DNA from: Bacteroidota bacterium | GTDB taxonomy: Bacteria; Bacteroidota; Bacteroidia; UKL13-3 | NCBI GenBank assembly: GCA_013298895.1 | Contig: JAAFJM010000010.1 | Span: 32,699 to 96,698, forward strand | Direction of reading: 5' to 3' | DNA: 64,000 nt | Part shown: one piece after another, positions 45,476-54,253 of the stretch | Layout of the letters: the number at the start of each line of letters is the position of its first letter | Position numbering within the stretch: position 1 is the stretch's first letter | Position numbers and translations under genes: made by a program | Notes under the pieces: generated by a model | Database searches by the model: none | What the model was told of the DNA's origin: nothing | The model's input: the letters and a program-made list of their open reading frames with translations, nothing else

Positions 45476-46713
45476 ACTAATCTCTGCACTGCTTCCAAAA
45501 ATACATCTACTTCTTCTAAGGTATTATAAACCGAAAACGAGGCACGAATGGTTCCATCCAATCCCAAACGGTTCATTAATGGTTGTGTGCAATGATGGCC
45601 TGTTCTTACCGCAATTCCTTTGGCATCCAACATCATTCCTGCATCAAAATGATGCATTCCATTAATTACAAATGATTGAACTGAAACCTTTTGTTTTGCT
45701 GTTCCAACTAATTGTATGATTTGTTGATTTGTTGACTTGTTGATTTGTTCCAATCCTTCCACACAATGTTTTAATAATGTATTTTCATGGATGGCAATGT
45801 TTTCTTTGCCAATTTCATTCACAAAATCTAACGCATATTTAAAGGCAATTATATCGCCAATATTGGGTGTTCCTGCTTCAAATTTATATGGAATTTCGTT
45901 GTAAGTAGTTTTTTCAAAACTTACTTCTTTTATCATTTCACCACCACCTTGATATGGCGGTATGGCGTCTAATAATTCTCTTTTGCCATAAAGCACTCCA
46001 ACACCAGTTGGGCCGTATAATTTATGAGATGAAACTGCTAAAAAATCGCAATCTAAATCTTGTACATTAACCGCTAAATGTGAGCATGCTTGCGCGCCAT
46101 CTAACAATACTTTTGCGCCTAATGCATGTGCTTTTTGTATAATTTCTTTTACAGGATTAATGGTTCCTAATGTGTTGCTTACCCAAACGCAAGCCACCAT
46201 TTTAGTTTTTGATGAAAGCATTTTATCATACTCATCCATCAATAATTCACCTGCTTCGTTTATTGGAATTACCTTTAAAATAGCACCTTTTTCTTCGCAA
46301 ATCATTTGCCAAGGAACTATATTGCTGTGGTGCTCCATGGTAGTAATAATTACTTCATCACCTGCTTGCAAAAATTTTCTTCCCCAAGTTTGAGCAACTA
46401 AATTAATACTCTCAGTTACTCCTTTGGTAAAAATACATTCTTCGGCTTCCTTCGCATTGATGAATGTTTGAATGGTTTTGCGGGTATCTTCAAACATATC
46501 TGTAGAGCGAGCAGCTAGTGTATGCGCAGCACGGTGAATGTTTGCATTATCGGTACTATAATATTTAACCAAAGCATCAATTACAGCTTGTGGTTTTTGC
46601 GTGGTAGCAGCATTGTCAAAATAAACCAATGGCTTTCCATTTACCTCTTGATGAAGTATTGGAAACTGATTTCTTATTGATATAATATCTAATTTTTGAG
46701 CCACAGATTTCAC
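45448..46713 (-). CDS. sufS: Cysteine desulfurase SufS
   Basis: SufS removes sulfur from cysteine using PLP. 421 residues: RNQFPILHQEVNGKPLVYFDNAATTQKP, AAHTLAARSTDMFEDTRKTI, ITTMEHHSNIVPWQMI, LDGAQACSHLAVNVQDLDCDFLAVSSHKLYGPTGVGVLYGK (PLP Lys in SSHKLYGP) and the active-site Cys in VRTGHHCTQPLM. The first in-frame start is GTG 46713, inside a CACAGATTTCACAGATTT repeat. The last residues (TAKYTK) and the stop are read from another repeat, so both ends may have drifted. An 8-base tandem repeat lies at 45721-45752. Confidence 0.93.
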   Translation of the reverse strand: MKSVAQKLDIISIRNQFPILHQEVNGKPLVYFDNAATTQKPQAVIDALVKYYSTDNANIHRAAHTLAARSTDMFEDTRKTIQTFINAKEAEECIFTKGVTESINLVAQTWGRKFLQAGDEVIITTMEHHSNIVPWQMICEEKGAILKVIPINEAGELLMDEYDKMLSSKTKMVACVWVSNTLGTINPVKEIIQKAHALGAKVLLDGAQACSHLAVNVQDLDCDFLAVSSHKLYGPTGVGVLYGKRELLDAIPPYQGGGEMIKEVSFEKTTYNEIPYKFEAGTPNIGDIIAFKYALDFVNEIGKENIAIHENTLLKHCVEGLEQINKSTNQQIIQLVGTAKQKVSVQSFVINGMHHFDAGMMLDAKGIAVRTGHHCTQPLMNRLGLDGTIRASFSVYNTLEEVDVFLEAVQRLVLLTAKYTK

Positions 46714-46735
46714 AGATTTAAATGATTTTTTATTT

Positions 46736-46905
46736 TACTAACCGCAAAGATCGCAAAGTTGTTTCGCAAAGATCACAAAGTTTTTTTGTTCTTTGTTGTT
46801 ATATCCTTTAACCGCTAAGTTCACAAAGTTTTTTCGCAAAGTTCTTAAAGGTTTTCTTCGGGTTCTTTGCGTATTTTCTTCGGGTTCTTTGTGGTTAATC
46901 TTCTT
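46736..46905. repeat. Intergenic repeat array (ACCGCAAAGATCGCAAAG type)
   Basis: Two tandem-like blocks, each with CGCAAAG / CACAAAG words followed by TTCGCAAAG, ending TTCTTCGGGTTCTTTG twice (46855-46869 and 46877-46891). They fill the gap between sufS and the GxxExxY gene. Confidence 0.65.
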
Positions 46906-46910
46906 AACTA

Positions 46911-47309
46911 TTAGTTTTCTATTTTATTAGCAACTCTTTTAAGTCCATTTTTCAAAAGAGTTACATTAAAGTTTATCAAAAGACCTAGTCTAAAATCGCC
47001 TATTTTTAAATAAGTTAATGTTTGTGCTAAATCAACATCGTTTAAGGCTTCTTTTGACTTTATTTCTATTACCAATTTTTTCTCTACTAGTAAATCTATT
47101 CTATAACCAATTTCTAATTTAACCTCTTCATAAATTAAAGGCATTGGCTTTTCTTTTTCAACAAATAAACCAGCTTTTATCAATTCATAATATAAGCATT
47201 CTTTGTATGCAGATTCCAATAAGCCAGGTCCTAATGCTTTATTAACCTTGATTGCACAACCAATTACTTTTTTAGCTATTTCTTCTAAATTTAAATTACC
47301 TTCAATCAT
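46911..47309 (-). CDS. GxxExxY protein
   Basis: 132 residues with the signature G29-L-L-E-S-A-Y35 in ALGPGLLESAYKECLYYELIKAG, the PD-(D/E)xK-like core YEEVKLEIGYRIDLLVEKKLVIEIKSKEAL, and the C-terminal DFRLGLLINFNVTLLKNGLKRV. This family is frequent in Bacteroidota, often in mobile or repeat-rich contexts, with no known role. It sits between sufD and sufS on the same strand, flanked by ATCTGTGGC-type repeats, and is probably a passenger of the locus. Confidence 0.9.
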   Translation of the reverse strand: MIEGNLNLEEIAKKVIGCAIKVNKALGPGLLESAYKECLYYELIKAGLFVEKEKPMPLIYEEVKLEIGYRIDLLVEKKLVIEIKSKEALNDVDLAQTLTYLKIGDFRLGLLINFNVTLLKNGLKRVANKIEN

Positions 47310-47335
47310 ATAATCTTTGCAATCTGTGGCTAATC

Positions 47336-48622
47336 TTATATCTTTTTCTCTATTTCTTGTTCTAGCAATTCAACCAATTCCGGAATTTTAATTCTTTCAG
47401 CTATGTCATCTGCAAATGCGTTTAATAACATTTTTCTGGCCACATCTGAAGGAATTCCTCTGCTTCGTAAGTAGAACATAGGTTCTTCATCTAATTGACC
47501 AATAGTAGCACCATGCGTACATTTTACATCATCGGCAAAAATTTCTAACTGTGGTTTGGTATTTACAGTTGCTTCATTGCTCAATAAAATGTTTTGATTG
47601 CGTTGGTAAGCATTGGTTTTTTGCGCATCTAAATGCACCATAATTTTTCCATTAAATACTGCCACCGATTTATCCATCATAATGCCTTTGTATAACTCAT
47701 CGCTATGGCAATTTGGGAAAGCGTGGTCAACACGTGTGTGGTTATCAACCAACTCTGTTCCATGAGGCATGTACAAACCATACAATAAACTATTGCAGTT
47801 TTGTCCGTTCATGAAAAAATGTAAGTTGTTACGCACCAAAGTACCACTTAATGTTAAAGTTACGTGGTTAATATTGGTGTTTGCCTCTTGAAAAATTTGG
47901 GTAAAATTATTGTGGTAACTTTCGCCTTCTTGGTTTTGAATTTTATAGTGTTCAATATGCGCATTTTCATTAGCATAAACTTCGTTAACCACATTGGTGA
48001 AAGAAGGATTATTGCCAACGGCATAAAAAGTTTCAACCAAAGTTAGTGAAGCACTTTTTTCTACAATTATTAAATTGCGAGGTTGGCACAATACATTTAC
48101 ATCGGTTGAATCCGCAATATTAACAATGATAACAGGATTAGTTATTGTTTTATTATTGGGAACATATATAAAAGCTCCATCGCTTAATAAAGCAGTATTC
48201 ATGGCATTTAAGCCTTGTCCTTCAATGGGTGCATATTTGCCAAAATGCTTGTTAAACAATTCGCTATGAGCTGTTTTTGCTTTGGCTAAAGTAGAAATAA
48301 CAATGCTTTCATCAGTTTCAATAATGGTTGAAAGTTCTGGTCTAAAACTTCCATTTACAAAAACCAATTTATTAGCTGTTAGGTCTTTTAAAAATGCGTG
48401 CGATAACATTAATTCTGTTTCAATGGTACTTTCGCAAGTTGATTGAAACGACTGATTGGTAATGTTTTTAAGGTTGGTATATTTCCATTCCTCGTTTTTG
48501 GTGGTAGGAAAACCAACTTTTTCAAATTCAGCAAAAGCTTGCTCACGCTTCAAAAAGAAATCACTTTTATCCGCTTGATTTTTGTATAAATTAAACTCTG
48601 CTTTTATATTTTCTACTAACAT
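47336..48622 (-). CDS. sufD: SufD, Fe-S cluster assembly scaffold component
   Basis: SufD pairs with SufB in the SufBC2D scaffold. 428 residues with EEWKYTNLKNI near the N-terminus. The C-terminal beta-helix has LHFFMNGQNCNSLLYGLYMPHGTELVDNHTRVDHAFPNCHSDELYKGIMMDKSVAVFNGKIMVHLDAQKTNAYQRNQNILLS and DDVKCTHGATIGQLDEEPMFYLRSRGI (conserved Cys and His of the assembly site). Confidence 0.95.
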   Translation of the reverse strand: MLVENIKAEFNLYKNQADKSDFFLKREQAFAEFEKVGFPTTKNEEWKYTNLKNITNQSFQSTCESTIETELMLSHAFLKDLTANKLVFVNGSFRPELSTIIETDESIVISTLAKAKTAHSELFNKHFGKYAPIEGQGLNAMNTALLSDGAFIYVPNNKTITNPVIIVNIADSTDVNVLCQPRNLIIVEKSASLTLVETFYAVGNNPSFTNVVNEVYANENAHIEHYKIQNQEGESYHNNFTQIFQEANTNINHVTLTLSGTLVRNNLHFFMNGQNCNSLLYGLYMPHGTELVDNHTRVDHAFPNCHSDELYKGIMMDKSVAVFNGKIMVHLDAQKTNAYQRNQNILLSNEATVNTKPQLEIFADDVKCTHGATIGQLDEEPMFYLRSRGIPSDVARKMLLNAFADDIAERIKIPELVELLEQEIEKKI

Positions 48623-48640
48623 TATTACTAAATTATTTTA

Positions 48641-48732
48641 TTAACCGCTAAGGTCGCTAAGGTTTTTCGCAAAGGTCGCAATGGCTTTCTTTGCGTCCTT
48701 TTTGGTTTTTCTTTGTGTTCTTTGCGGTTAAA
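48641..48732. repeat. Intergenic repeat of the AACCGCTAAGGTCGCTAA type
   Basis: It starts TTAACCGCTAAGGTCGCTAA, then TTTTCGCAAAGGTCGCAATGG, and ends CTTTGTGTTCTTTGCGGTTA. Same family as 45381-45475, here between sufD and sufC. Confidence 0.65.
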
Positions 48733-48776
48733 TTCTATTTACAAAGTTGAAAACCATATTTCATACTTCCAATTTA

Positions 48777-49535
48777 CTACGAATTAGCTTCTACTTCTTG
48801 TTTAATCCAATCGTAGCCTTTTTCTTCTAATTCTTTGGCTAAACTTGCATCGCCACTTTTTACAATGCGGCCTTTGTATAATACGTGTACAAAATCAGGA
48901 ACAATATAATCCAACAAACGTTGGTAATGCGTAATTACAATAAACGAACGTTCTTTGTTGCGTAATTTATTTACACCTTCTGATACCAAACGCAATGCAT
49001 CAATATCTAATCCTGAATCGGTTTCATCTAAAATACCTAATTTAGGTTCAAGCATAGCCATTTGGAATATTTCGTTACGTTTTTTCTCACCACCACTAAA
49101 ACCTTCGTTTAACGAACGACTGGTTAATGATTTATCCATTTCAACCAGTTCCATTTTTTCGCGCATCATTTTCAAAAAGTCGGTAGCTTCCATTGGCTCT
49201 AAACCTTGGTATTTGCGCTTTTCGTTGATGGCTGTTTTCAGGAAATTGGTATTGCTTACACCAGGAATTTCAATTGGGTATTGAAAAGCTAAAAATACAC
49301 CTTCACGTGCTCTATCTTCTGGGCTTAGTTCTAATAAATCTTTGCCATCAAAGTCAACAGTTCCTTCGGTCACTTCGTAATCTGCTCTACCAGCCAATAC
49401 AGCCGATAGCGTACTTTTACCAGCACCATTTGGACCCATGATTGCATGCACTTCGCCTGCCTTTACTTCAAGGTTTAATCCGTTTAGAATTTTTTTACCT
49501 TCTATTTCTGCTTTTAGATTTTTTATTGATAACAT
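48777..49535 (-). CDS. sufC: SufC, Fe-S assembly ATPase
   Basis: ABC-type ATPase of the SufBCD complex. 252 residues: Walker [10 protein letters not shown] (34-42), Q-loop [12 protein letters not shown], signature [16 protein letters not shown], Walker [20 protein letters not shown] and the H-loop VITHYQRLL. All motifs are intact. It lies between sufB and sufD with repeat-filled gaps on both sides. Confidence 0.97.
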   Translation of the reverse strand: MLSIKNLKAEIEGKKILNGLNLEVKAGEVHAIMGPNGAGKSTLSAVLAGRADYEVTEGTVDFDGKDLLELSPEDRAREGVFLAFQYPIEIPGVSNTNFLKTAINEKRKYQGLEPMEATDFLKMMREKMELVEMDKSLTSRSLNEGFSGGEKKRNEIFQMAMLEPKLGILDETDSGLDIDALRLVSEGVNKLRNKERSFIVITHYQRLLDYIVPDFVHVLYKGRIVKSGDASLAKELEEKGYDWIKQEVEANS

Positions 49536-49544
49536 ATTTTGCTT

Positions 49545-49645
49545 TTGGCAACTGGCCTCTGGCTTCTAGCCAAACACCGTTAACGTTTATATTTTTTTAT
49601 TAATTATTTTTTGCCAGAGGCTAGAAGCCAGCCGCCAGCGGCTAT
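49545..49645. repeat. Intergenic repeat pair of the CTGGCCTCTGGCTTCTAGCC type
   Basis: GGCCTCTGGCTTCTAGCC (49554-49571) and the opposed GCCAGAGGCTAGAAGCC (49613-49629), followed by GCCGCCAGCGGC, could fold a sufB-sufC leader into a hairpin. Same family as 44847-44945. Confidence 0.6.
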
Positions 49646-51097
49646 TTATCCTACACTTCCTTCCAAACTTACCGCTAATAACTTTTGTGCTTCTACTGCA
49701 AATTCCATTGGTAATTGGTTCAATACTTCTTTACAGAAACCGTTTACAATTAATCCTATTGCTTCTTCAGTTCCTATGCCTCGTTGGTTGCAATAGAAAA
49801 TTTGATCTTCACCAATTTTACTAGTACTTGCTTCATGTTCTACTGTGGCGGTATTATTGCTAATTTCTAGGTAAGGAAAAGTATGCGCTCCACTGCGGCT
49901 ACCAATTAACATACTATCGCATTGGGTGTGGTTACGGGCATTTTCAGCTTTTTTATTTACTTTTACTAAACCTCGGTAAGTGTTGTGTGATTTTCCTGCT
50001 GAAATTCCTTTTGATACAATTCTGCTTTTGGTATTTTTACCAATGTGAATCATTTTGGTTCCAGTATCGGCTTGTTGCATATTATTGGTAACAGCTACCG
50101 AGAAAAACTCTCCGTTTGAGTAATCGCCTTTTAAAATGCAGCTTGGGTATTTCCAAGTAATAGCACTTCCTGTTTCTACTTGTGTCCAGCTAATTTTAGA
50201 GTGCGCACCTTCGCAACTTCCACGTTTGGTTACAAAATTATAAATACCACCTTTTCCGTCTTTATCGCCAGGATACCAGTTTTGAACAGTTGAGTATTTA
50301 ATTTCTGCTTTTTCCATGGCAACTAATTCTACCACAGCTGCGTGCAATTGGTTTTCATCTCGCATAGGAGCGGTACAACCTTCTAAATAACTTACATAAC
50401 TGTTATCGTCTGCAATGATTAAAGTACGCTCAAACTGACCGGTATTTTCAGCATTAATACGGAAATAAGTAGATAATTCCATAGGGCAACGAACACCTTT
50501 TGGGATATAAACAAAACTTCCATCGCTGAATACTGCTGCATTTAAAGCTGAAAAGTAATTATCGGTATAAGGAACAACAGAGCCAATGTACTTTTTTACC
50601 AATTCAGGATGCTCGTGTAAAGCTTCACTGATGGCGCAAAAAATGACACCTTTTTCGGCTAATTGGTCTTTAAAAGTAGTTGCAATTGAAACTGAATCGA
50701 AAACAGCATCTACGGCTACACCTGTCAAACGTTTTTGTTCGGTAAGGCTGATTCCTAATTTTTCGAAAGTTTTTAGTAATTCAGGGTCAACTTGGTCTAA
50801 ACTATCTAATTTTATTTTTTCTTTAGGAGCAGCGTAGTATATAATTTTCTGATAATCAATAGGGGCAAGTTTAAAGTTTTGCCAATTAGGTTCTTCTAAG
50901 GTTAACCAATAACGGTAAGCTTTTAAGCGCCACTCTAGCATCCATTCTGGCTCATTTTTTTTAGCCGAAATAAACCTAACAATTTCTTCGCTTAATCCCA
51001 TTGGGGCCGAATCCATTTCTATATCGGTTGTAAATCCGTATTTGTATTCTTGACTAACTACTTGGTCAATTATATCAACTTCTTGTGTATCAGACAT
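49646..51097 (-). CDS. sufB: SufB, Fe-S cluster assembly scaffold component
   Basis: SufB is the site where new Fe-S clusters form. 483 residues with [11 protein letters not shown] near the N-terminus. The beta-helix core has [64 protein letters not shown], the [11 protein letters not shown] block, [20 protein letters not shown], and the C-terminal [35 protein letters not shown]. It is the first gene of the minus-strand suf locus; a 478-base gap lies upstream. Confidence 0.97.
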   Translation of the reverse strand: MSDTQEVDIIDQVVSQEYKYGFTTDIEMDSAPMGLSEEIVRFISAKKNEPEWMLEWRLKAYRYWLTLEEPNWQNFKLAPIDYQKIIYYAAPKEKIKLDSLDQVDPELLKTFEKLGISLTEQKRLTGVAVDAVFDSVSIATTFKDQLAEKGVIFCAISEALHEHPELVKKYIGSVVPYTDNYFSALNAAVFSDGSFVYIPKGVRCPMELSTYFRINAENTGQFERTLIIADDNSYVSYLEGCTAPMRDENQLHAAVVELVAMEKAEIKYSTVQNWYPGDKDGKGGIYNFVTKRGSCEGAHSKISWTQVETGSAITWKYPSCILKGDYSNGEFFSVAVTNNMQQADTGTKMIHIGKNTKSRIVSKGISAGKSHNTYRGLVKVNKKAENARNHTQCDSMLIGSRSGAHTFPYLEISNNTATVEHEASTSKIGEDQIFYCNQRGIGTEEAIGLIVNGFCKEVLNQLPMEFAVEAQKLLAVSLEGSVG

Positions 51098-51332
51098 TTT
51101 CTAACTTTTGTTTAAGTTTAGGGTGGCAAATTTAAACTAAATAATGAAACTATTTATATTTAGTCTAAATAGAAATACAAAAAAAGTACATAAGTGTTTT
51201 ACAAACTGATTAAGTTCTTTATTTTAGTTTGAAGTACCTAGTTTTTAGTACTTAGTTTTTGAGTTGCGGGTTATAATTTTAATAATTCATAATTAATCTT
51301 TTATAATTCATTGTTCTTAATTTTTAAATCAA

Positions 51333-51470
51333 ACCTTGCGTAAGGGATAGCAGCGGAAATCCTTTTTTGTTTTGGCTTTGTGGGTTTGGTAAAAAAGATT
51401 GGAGCGAATAGCCCGACCCATTTTGGCTTGCAATGGCCTTAGAATTGGGCCAAATGGGTTACGTCCAAAA
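51333..51470 (+). ncRNA. Structured repeat element (GCGTAAGGGATAGCAGCGG...GAATAGCCCGACCC), possible Flavo-1-like RNA
   Basis: The left half GCGTAAGGGATAGCAGCGG (51338-51356) and right half GGAGCGAATAGCCCGACCC (51401-51419) are joined by a stem AATC-c-TTTTTT (51358-51368) with AAAAAAGATT (51391-51400). GGG 51344-51346 can pair with CCC 51412-51414. A second hairpin pairs ACCCATTTTGGC (from 51417) with GGCCAAATGGGT (to about 51459). From memory, this type of sequence recurs in Flavobacteria and other Bacteroidota genomes; the link to the Rfam Flavo-1 motif is uncertain. The strand is chosen from the remembered orientation. Confidence 0.45.
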
Positions 51471-51544
51471 ATAAATTTTAAAATTGAGGTAAGTGGCTAA
51501 TATGTATTTAATTAAAAAAAGGTAGGCAATTTAGTAGCTTTATT

Positions 51545-51552
51545 TATATTTG
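51545..51552 (+). promoter_or_regulatory. Candidate -7 box for psd
   Basis: TATATTTG matches TAnnTTTG and ends 23 bases before the psd ATG. Confidence 0.45.
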
Positions 51553-51575
51553 CCGATTAATTAAAAACACAAAAC

Positions 51576-52226
51576 ATGCTACATAAAGAAGGAAAAGCTA
51601 CCATATTAATTACACTATTAGGATTATTTGCCTTAAATTTTGCCATTAGTTTTACTGAAATTAACTGGCTAATCAATACCATTTTAGGTTTATCGGTAGT
51701 ATTTTTAATTATTATTCTTCAATTTTTTAGAAACCCAACTGTTACTGTTACTCAAAACGAAAACCATGTTATTTGCCCTGCAGATGGAAAAGTGGTGGTA
51801 ATTGAGGAAGTAATGGAAACTGAATATTATAACGAAAAAAGATTACAGGTTTCGGTATTTATGAGTCCTTTTAATGTGCATGTAAACCGCAATCCAATTG
51901 GTGGTTTGGTAAAATATTTTAAATACCATCCGGGTTTATATTTGGTGGCTTGGCATCCAAAATCGTCAACCGAAAATGAGCGTACTACAACTGTAATTGA
52001 AAAACCAAATGGTGTTTCGGTATTGTTTCGTCAAATTGCGGGAGCTTTGGCTAAACGAATTGTTTGGTATGTAAAAGAAGGACAACAAGCTGAGCAAGGC
52101 GCAGAAATGGGTTTTATTAAATTTGGTTCGAGGGTTGATTTGTATTTGCCTTTAGATGCTAAAATAAATGTTACGTTAAATCAAGTAGTTAAAGGTGGTA
52201 AAACCGTAATTGCTGAGATTAAATAA
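51576..52226 (+). CDS. psd: Phosphatidylserine decarboxylase family protein
   Basis: The enzyme converts phosphatidylserine to phosphatidylethanolamine and self-cleaves to form a pyruvoyl cofactor. It is the short (archaeal/Bacteroidota) type, 216 residues. Two N-terminal membrane helices (about 8-50) precede FFRNPTVTV, ICPADGKVVVIEEV, VFMSPFNVHVNRNPIGGLVKYFKYHPG, ENERTTTVIE, VLFRQIAGALAKRIV, and MGFIKFGSRVDLYLP. The Gly-Ser in KFGSRVD is the expected cleavage site. pssA is not adjacent. Confidence 0.92.
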   Translation: MLHKEGKATILITLLGLFALNFAISFTEINWLINTILGLSVVFLIIILQFFRNPTVTVTQNENHVICPADGKVVVIEEVMETEYYNEKRLQVSVFMSPFNVHVNRNPIGGLVKYFKYHPGLYLVAWHPKSSTENERTTTVIEKPNGVSVLFRQIAGALAKRIVWYVKEGQQAEQGAEMGFIKFGSRVDLYLPLDAKINVTLNQVVKGGKTVIAEIK

Positions 52227-52249
52227 GGTTAGGTTTTAGTAAATTATAA

Positions 52250-52375
52250 GCAAACACTTTTTTTCTTCTTTCTTTTTCCTTAGATGAAAAAGAAACAAAA
52301 AATCAAGGCAAAAAAATGCTTCCACGCACAAAGCTTGGGCTGGCCCGCTTTTTTGCCGACCCAACGCACTTAGTT
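52250..52375. repeat. Structured intergenic repeat (GAAACAAAAAATCAAGGC ... CTGGCCCG type)
   Basis: TTCTTTTTCC... pairs with GATGAAAAAGAA around 52270-52293, and GGCAAAAAA (52307-52315) pairs with TTTTTTGCC (52349-52357), enclosing GCTTCCACGCACAAAGC and GGGCTGGCCCGC. From memory, near-identical blocks occur in many Bacteroidota genomes. It is non-coding. Confidence 0.5.
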
Positions 52376-52501
52376 AATGGCATAATTGATTATAAGTTAA
52401 AGGTTCTTTCAATTCAAATTGTTATATAGATTTTTTAAATAAATCTGTCTGCCATATGAATAGGAGTTTTAGTAAAAAATATTGATTATCAATAAAAAAT
52501 T

Positions 52502-53560
52502 TTGAACAAAATAGATATACGCGAACTTACGCTTGACGAATTAAAAGACATTTTTGTAAAAAAAGGTCAGCCTGCTTTTAGGGGTAAGCAAGTGTATGAG
52601 TGGCTATGGAAAAAGTCGGCTACCAGTTTTGATGAAATGAGCAATCTTTCCATCGAACTGCGTAATTTGCTGAACGAAGAGTTTTGTATCAATCATATAA
52701 AAGTTCAAGATAAACAGGTTAGTGAAGATAGAACTATAAAAAGTAGTTTTAGGCTTCATGATGGATTTTTGGTAGAAGGAGTTTTAATTCCGGCCGAAGA
52801 CAGAATGACGGCTTGTGTTAGCAGTCAAGTGGGTTGTAGTTTAACATGTAAATTTTGCGCTACAGGCACCATGAAACGTGAGCGTAATTTAACGCCTGCC
52901 GAAATTTACGACCAAGTAGTTCATATAAAAAATTGGGCACAAAATCATTACGGAAAACCGCTTACCAATATCGTTTTTATGGGCATGGGAGAGCCATTGT
53001 TAAATTACAGCAATGTAATGGCGGCCATTAAAAAAATTACCTTGCCCGAAGGTTTGGGCATGAGTAATGAGCGCATTACAGTTAGTACTGCTGGTATTGC
53101 TAAAATGATAGAAAAGTTGGGCGATGATAATGTAAAGTTCCGTTTGGCACTTTCGTTACACGCTGCAAGCGATGAAAAACGAAACTTAATAATGCCAATT
53201 AACGAAAGCAACAGTTTAGAAGCTGTAGGCAAGGCATTGCAACATTTTTACAATAAAACCAAAAGCCGCATTACCTTTGAATACATAGCCTTTAAAGATT
53301 TTAACGAAAGCATTGAAGATGCTAAAATGTTGCTTAAATTCTGCAAAAAAGTTCCTGCTAAAGTTAACGTAATAGAATATAATCCTACTGGTGACGGTCA
53401 GTTTGAAAAAGCTGATAGCAAAAAAATAGATGCATTTTGTGCCTATTTAGAAAAAAACGGTGTGAAAGCAACAGTGCGCAGAAGCCGTGGTAAAGACATA
53501 GATGCAGCTTGTGGCCAATTAGCCAATAAGAAGCACGATGATGCTTTGATGGAAGGGTAA
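52502..53560 (+). CDS. rlmN: 23S rRNA/tRNA adenine-C2 methyltransferase RlmN
   Basis: RlmN is a radical SAM enzyme that methylates A2503 of 23S rRNA and A37 of tRNAs. It has GKQVYEWLWKKSATSFDEMSNLS, the cluster cysteines C112-x3-C116-x2-C119 in GCSLTCKFCATG, NIVFMGMGEPLLNY, RITVSTAGI, LALSLHAASDEKRNLIMP and the C-terminal catalytic Cys in GKDIDAACGQLA. Length 352 is normal. The start is TTG at 52502 (NKIDIRELTLDEL follows); no better ATG exists. It is the last host gene before the integrative element. Confidence 0.95.
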   Translation: MNKIDIRELTLDELKDIFVKKGQPAFRGKQVYEWLWKKSATSFDEMSNLSIELRNLLNEEFCINHIKVQDKQVSEDRTIKSSFRLHDGFLVEGVLIPAEDRMTACVSSQVGCSLTCKFCATGTMKRERNLTPAEIYDQVVHIKNWAQNHYGKPLTNIVFMGMGEPLLNYSNVMAAIKKITLPEGLGMSNERITVSTAGIAKMIEKLGDDNVKFRLALSLHAASDEKRNLIMPINESNSLEAVGKALQHFYNKTKSRITFEYIAFKDFNESIEDAKMLLKFCKKVPAKVNVIEYNPTGDGQFEKADSKKIDAFCAYLEKNGVKATVRRSRGKDIDAACGQLANKKHDDALMEG

Positions 53561-54050
53561 ATTAATGTTGGATTTTGAATGCTGAATTTTGAATGATAAT
53601 CATGCAAGTCGGGAATGAATGATTAAAGTTTAATAATTTTTATACTCTATAAAAAGCTATCGACTTTAATCGTGGAAAATATAATTGCAATTGTAGAGAA
53701 AGAATCTAAAATGAGCCGTTGACTTTTATACTTTTGATTGCTTTATCCCTCGAATCGACAAAAAATCCAAAGATTTGTGAAATACATCTTCTGAATTGTA
53801 TTAAGATAGGTTTACAAAAAAATTGTAATATATGTACAAATAAATTATTGAAAGAAAAACAAATAAATTTTATTGTGTCCGAAATCTAGTGTATCATTCC
53901 CGAGTCAAAGTAAAATACCGAACAAACTATGCCACATCTTTAATAATTATAATCAGAGTTTATTTCTGATAATTATTAAAATTTTCATAATAAACAAATA
54001 CCTAATAGTAAAATTTTTAGAAATAAAAACAAATCAATGAGTAAAAAAAA

Positions 54051-54102
54051 GACAACTCTCAAATAAATTGGAGTTGTCCTGTATGGTAGTCCCTCAAGGA
54101 CT
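54051..54102. other. Candidate left attachment region of the integrative element
   Basis: A hairpin GACAACTC (54051-54058) / GAGTTGTC (54071-54078) is followed by an inverted repeat AGTCC-CTCAA-GGACT (54088-54102), the size and form of a tyrosine-recombinase core site. No tRNA or tmRNA 3' end is visible here. The right-end copy lies outside the window, so this stays a candidate. Confidence 0.35.
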
Positions 54103-54213
54103 TTCCTAAACTCACCCAATTGCACCAATTTTATACAATATACACATTTTCAATATATTACAAATTAGCCAAAATGCACATTAGTGCAATAAAAAGTATA
54201 TAAATGTTGAAAA

Positions 54214-54237
54214 TGTTTACCCCATTGTTTACCCCAT
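54214..54237. repeat. Perfect 12-base tandem duplication upstream of the integrase
   Basis: TGTTTACCCCAT occurs twice without a gap (54214-54225 and 54226-54237). It ends 16 bases before the integrase -7 box, so it is well placed as an operator or as an arm-type recombinase/excisionase site. Confidence 0.7.
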
Positions 54238-54253
54238 TTTCAATATATTTACC

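Larger units (their letters stand above)
51098..51575. other. 478-base divergent gap, sufB to psd
   Basis: It holds word-repeat DNA (AGTACCTAGTTTTTAGTACT, about 51231-51262), the structured element at 51333-51470 and the psd -7 box. No ORF of note. The sufB promoter should lie at its left end, but I find no convincing pair of boxes. Confidence 0.5.

Noticed and set aside
54080..54125. 3' end of a tRNA or tmRNA as integration target
   Set aside because: No T-arm GTTCGAATC-type sequence and no acceptor-stem complement are present.
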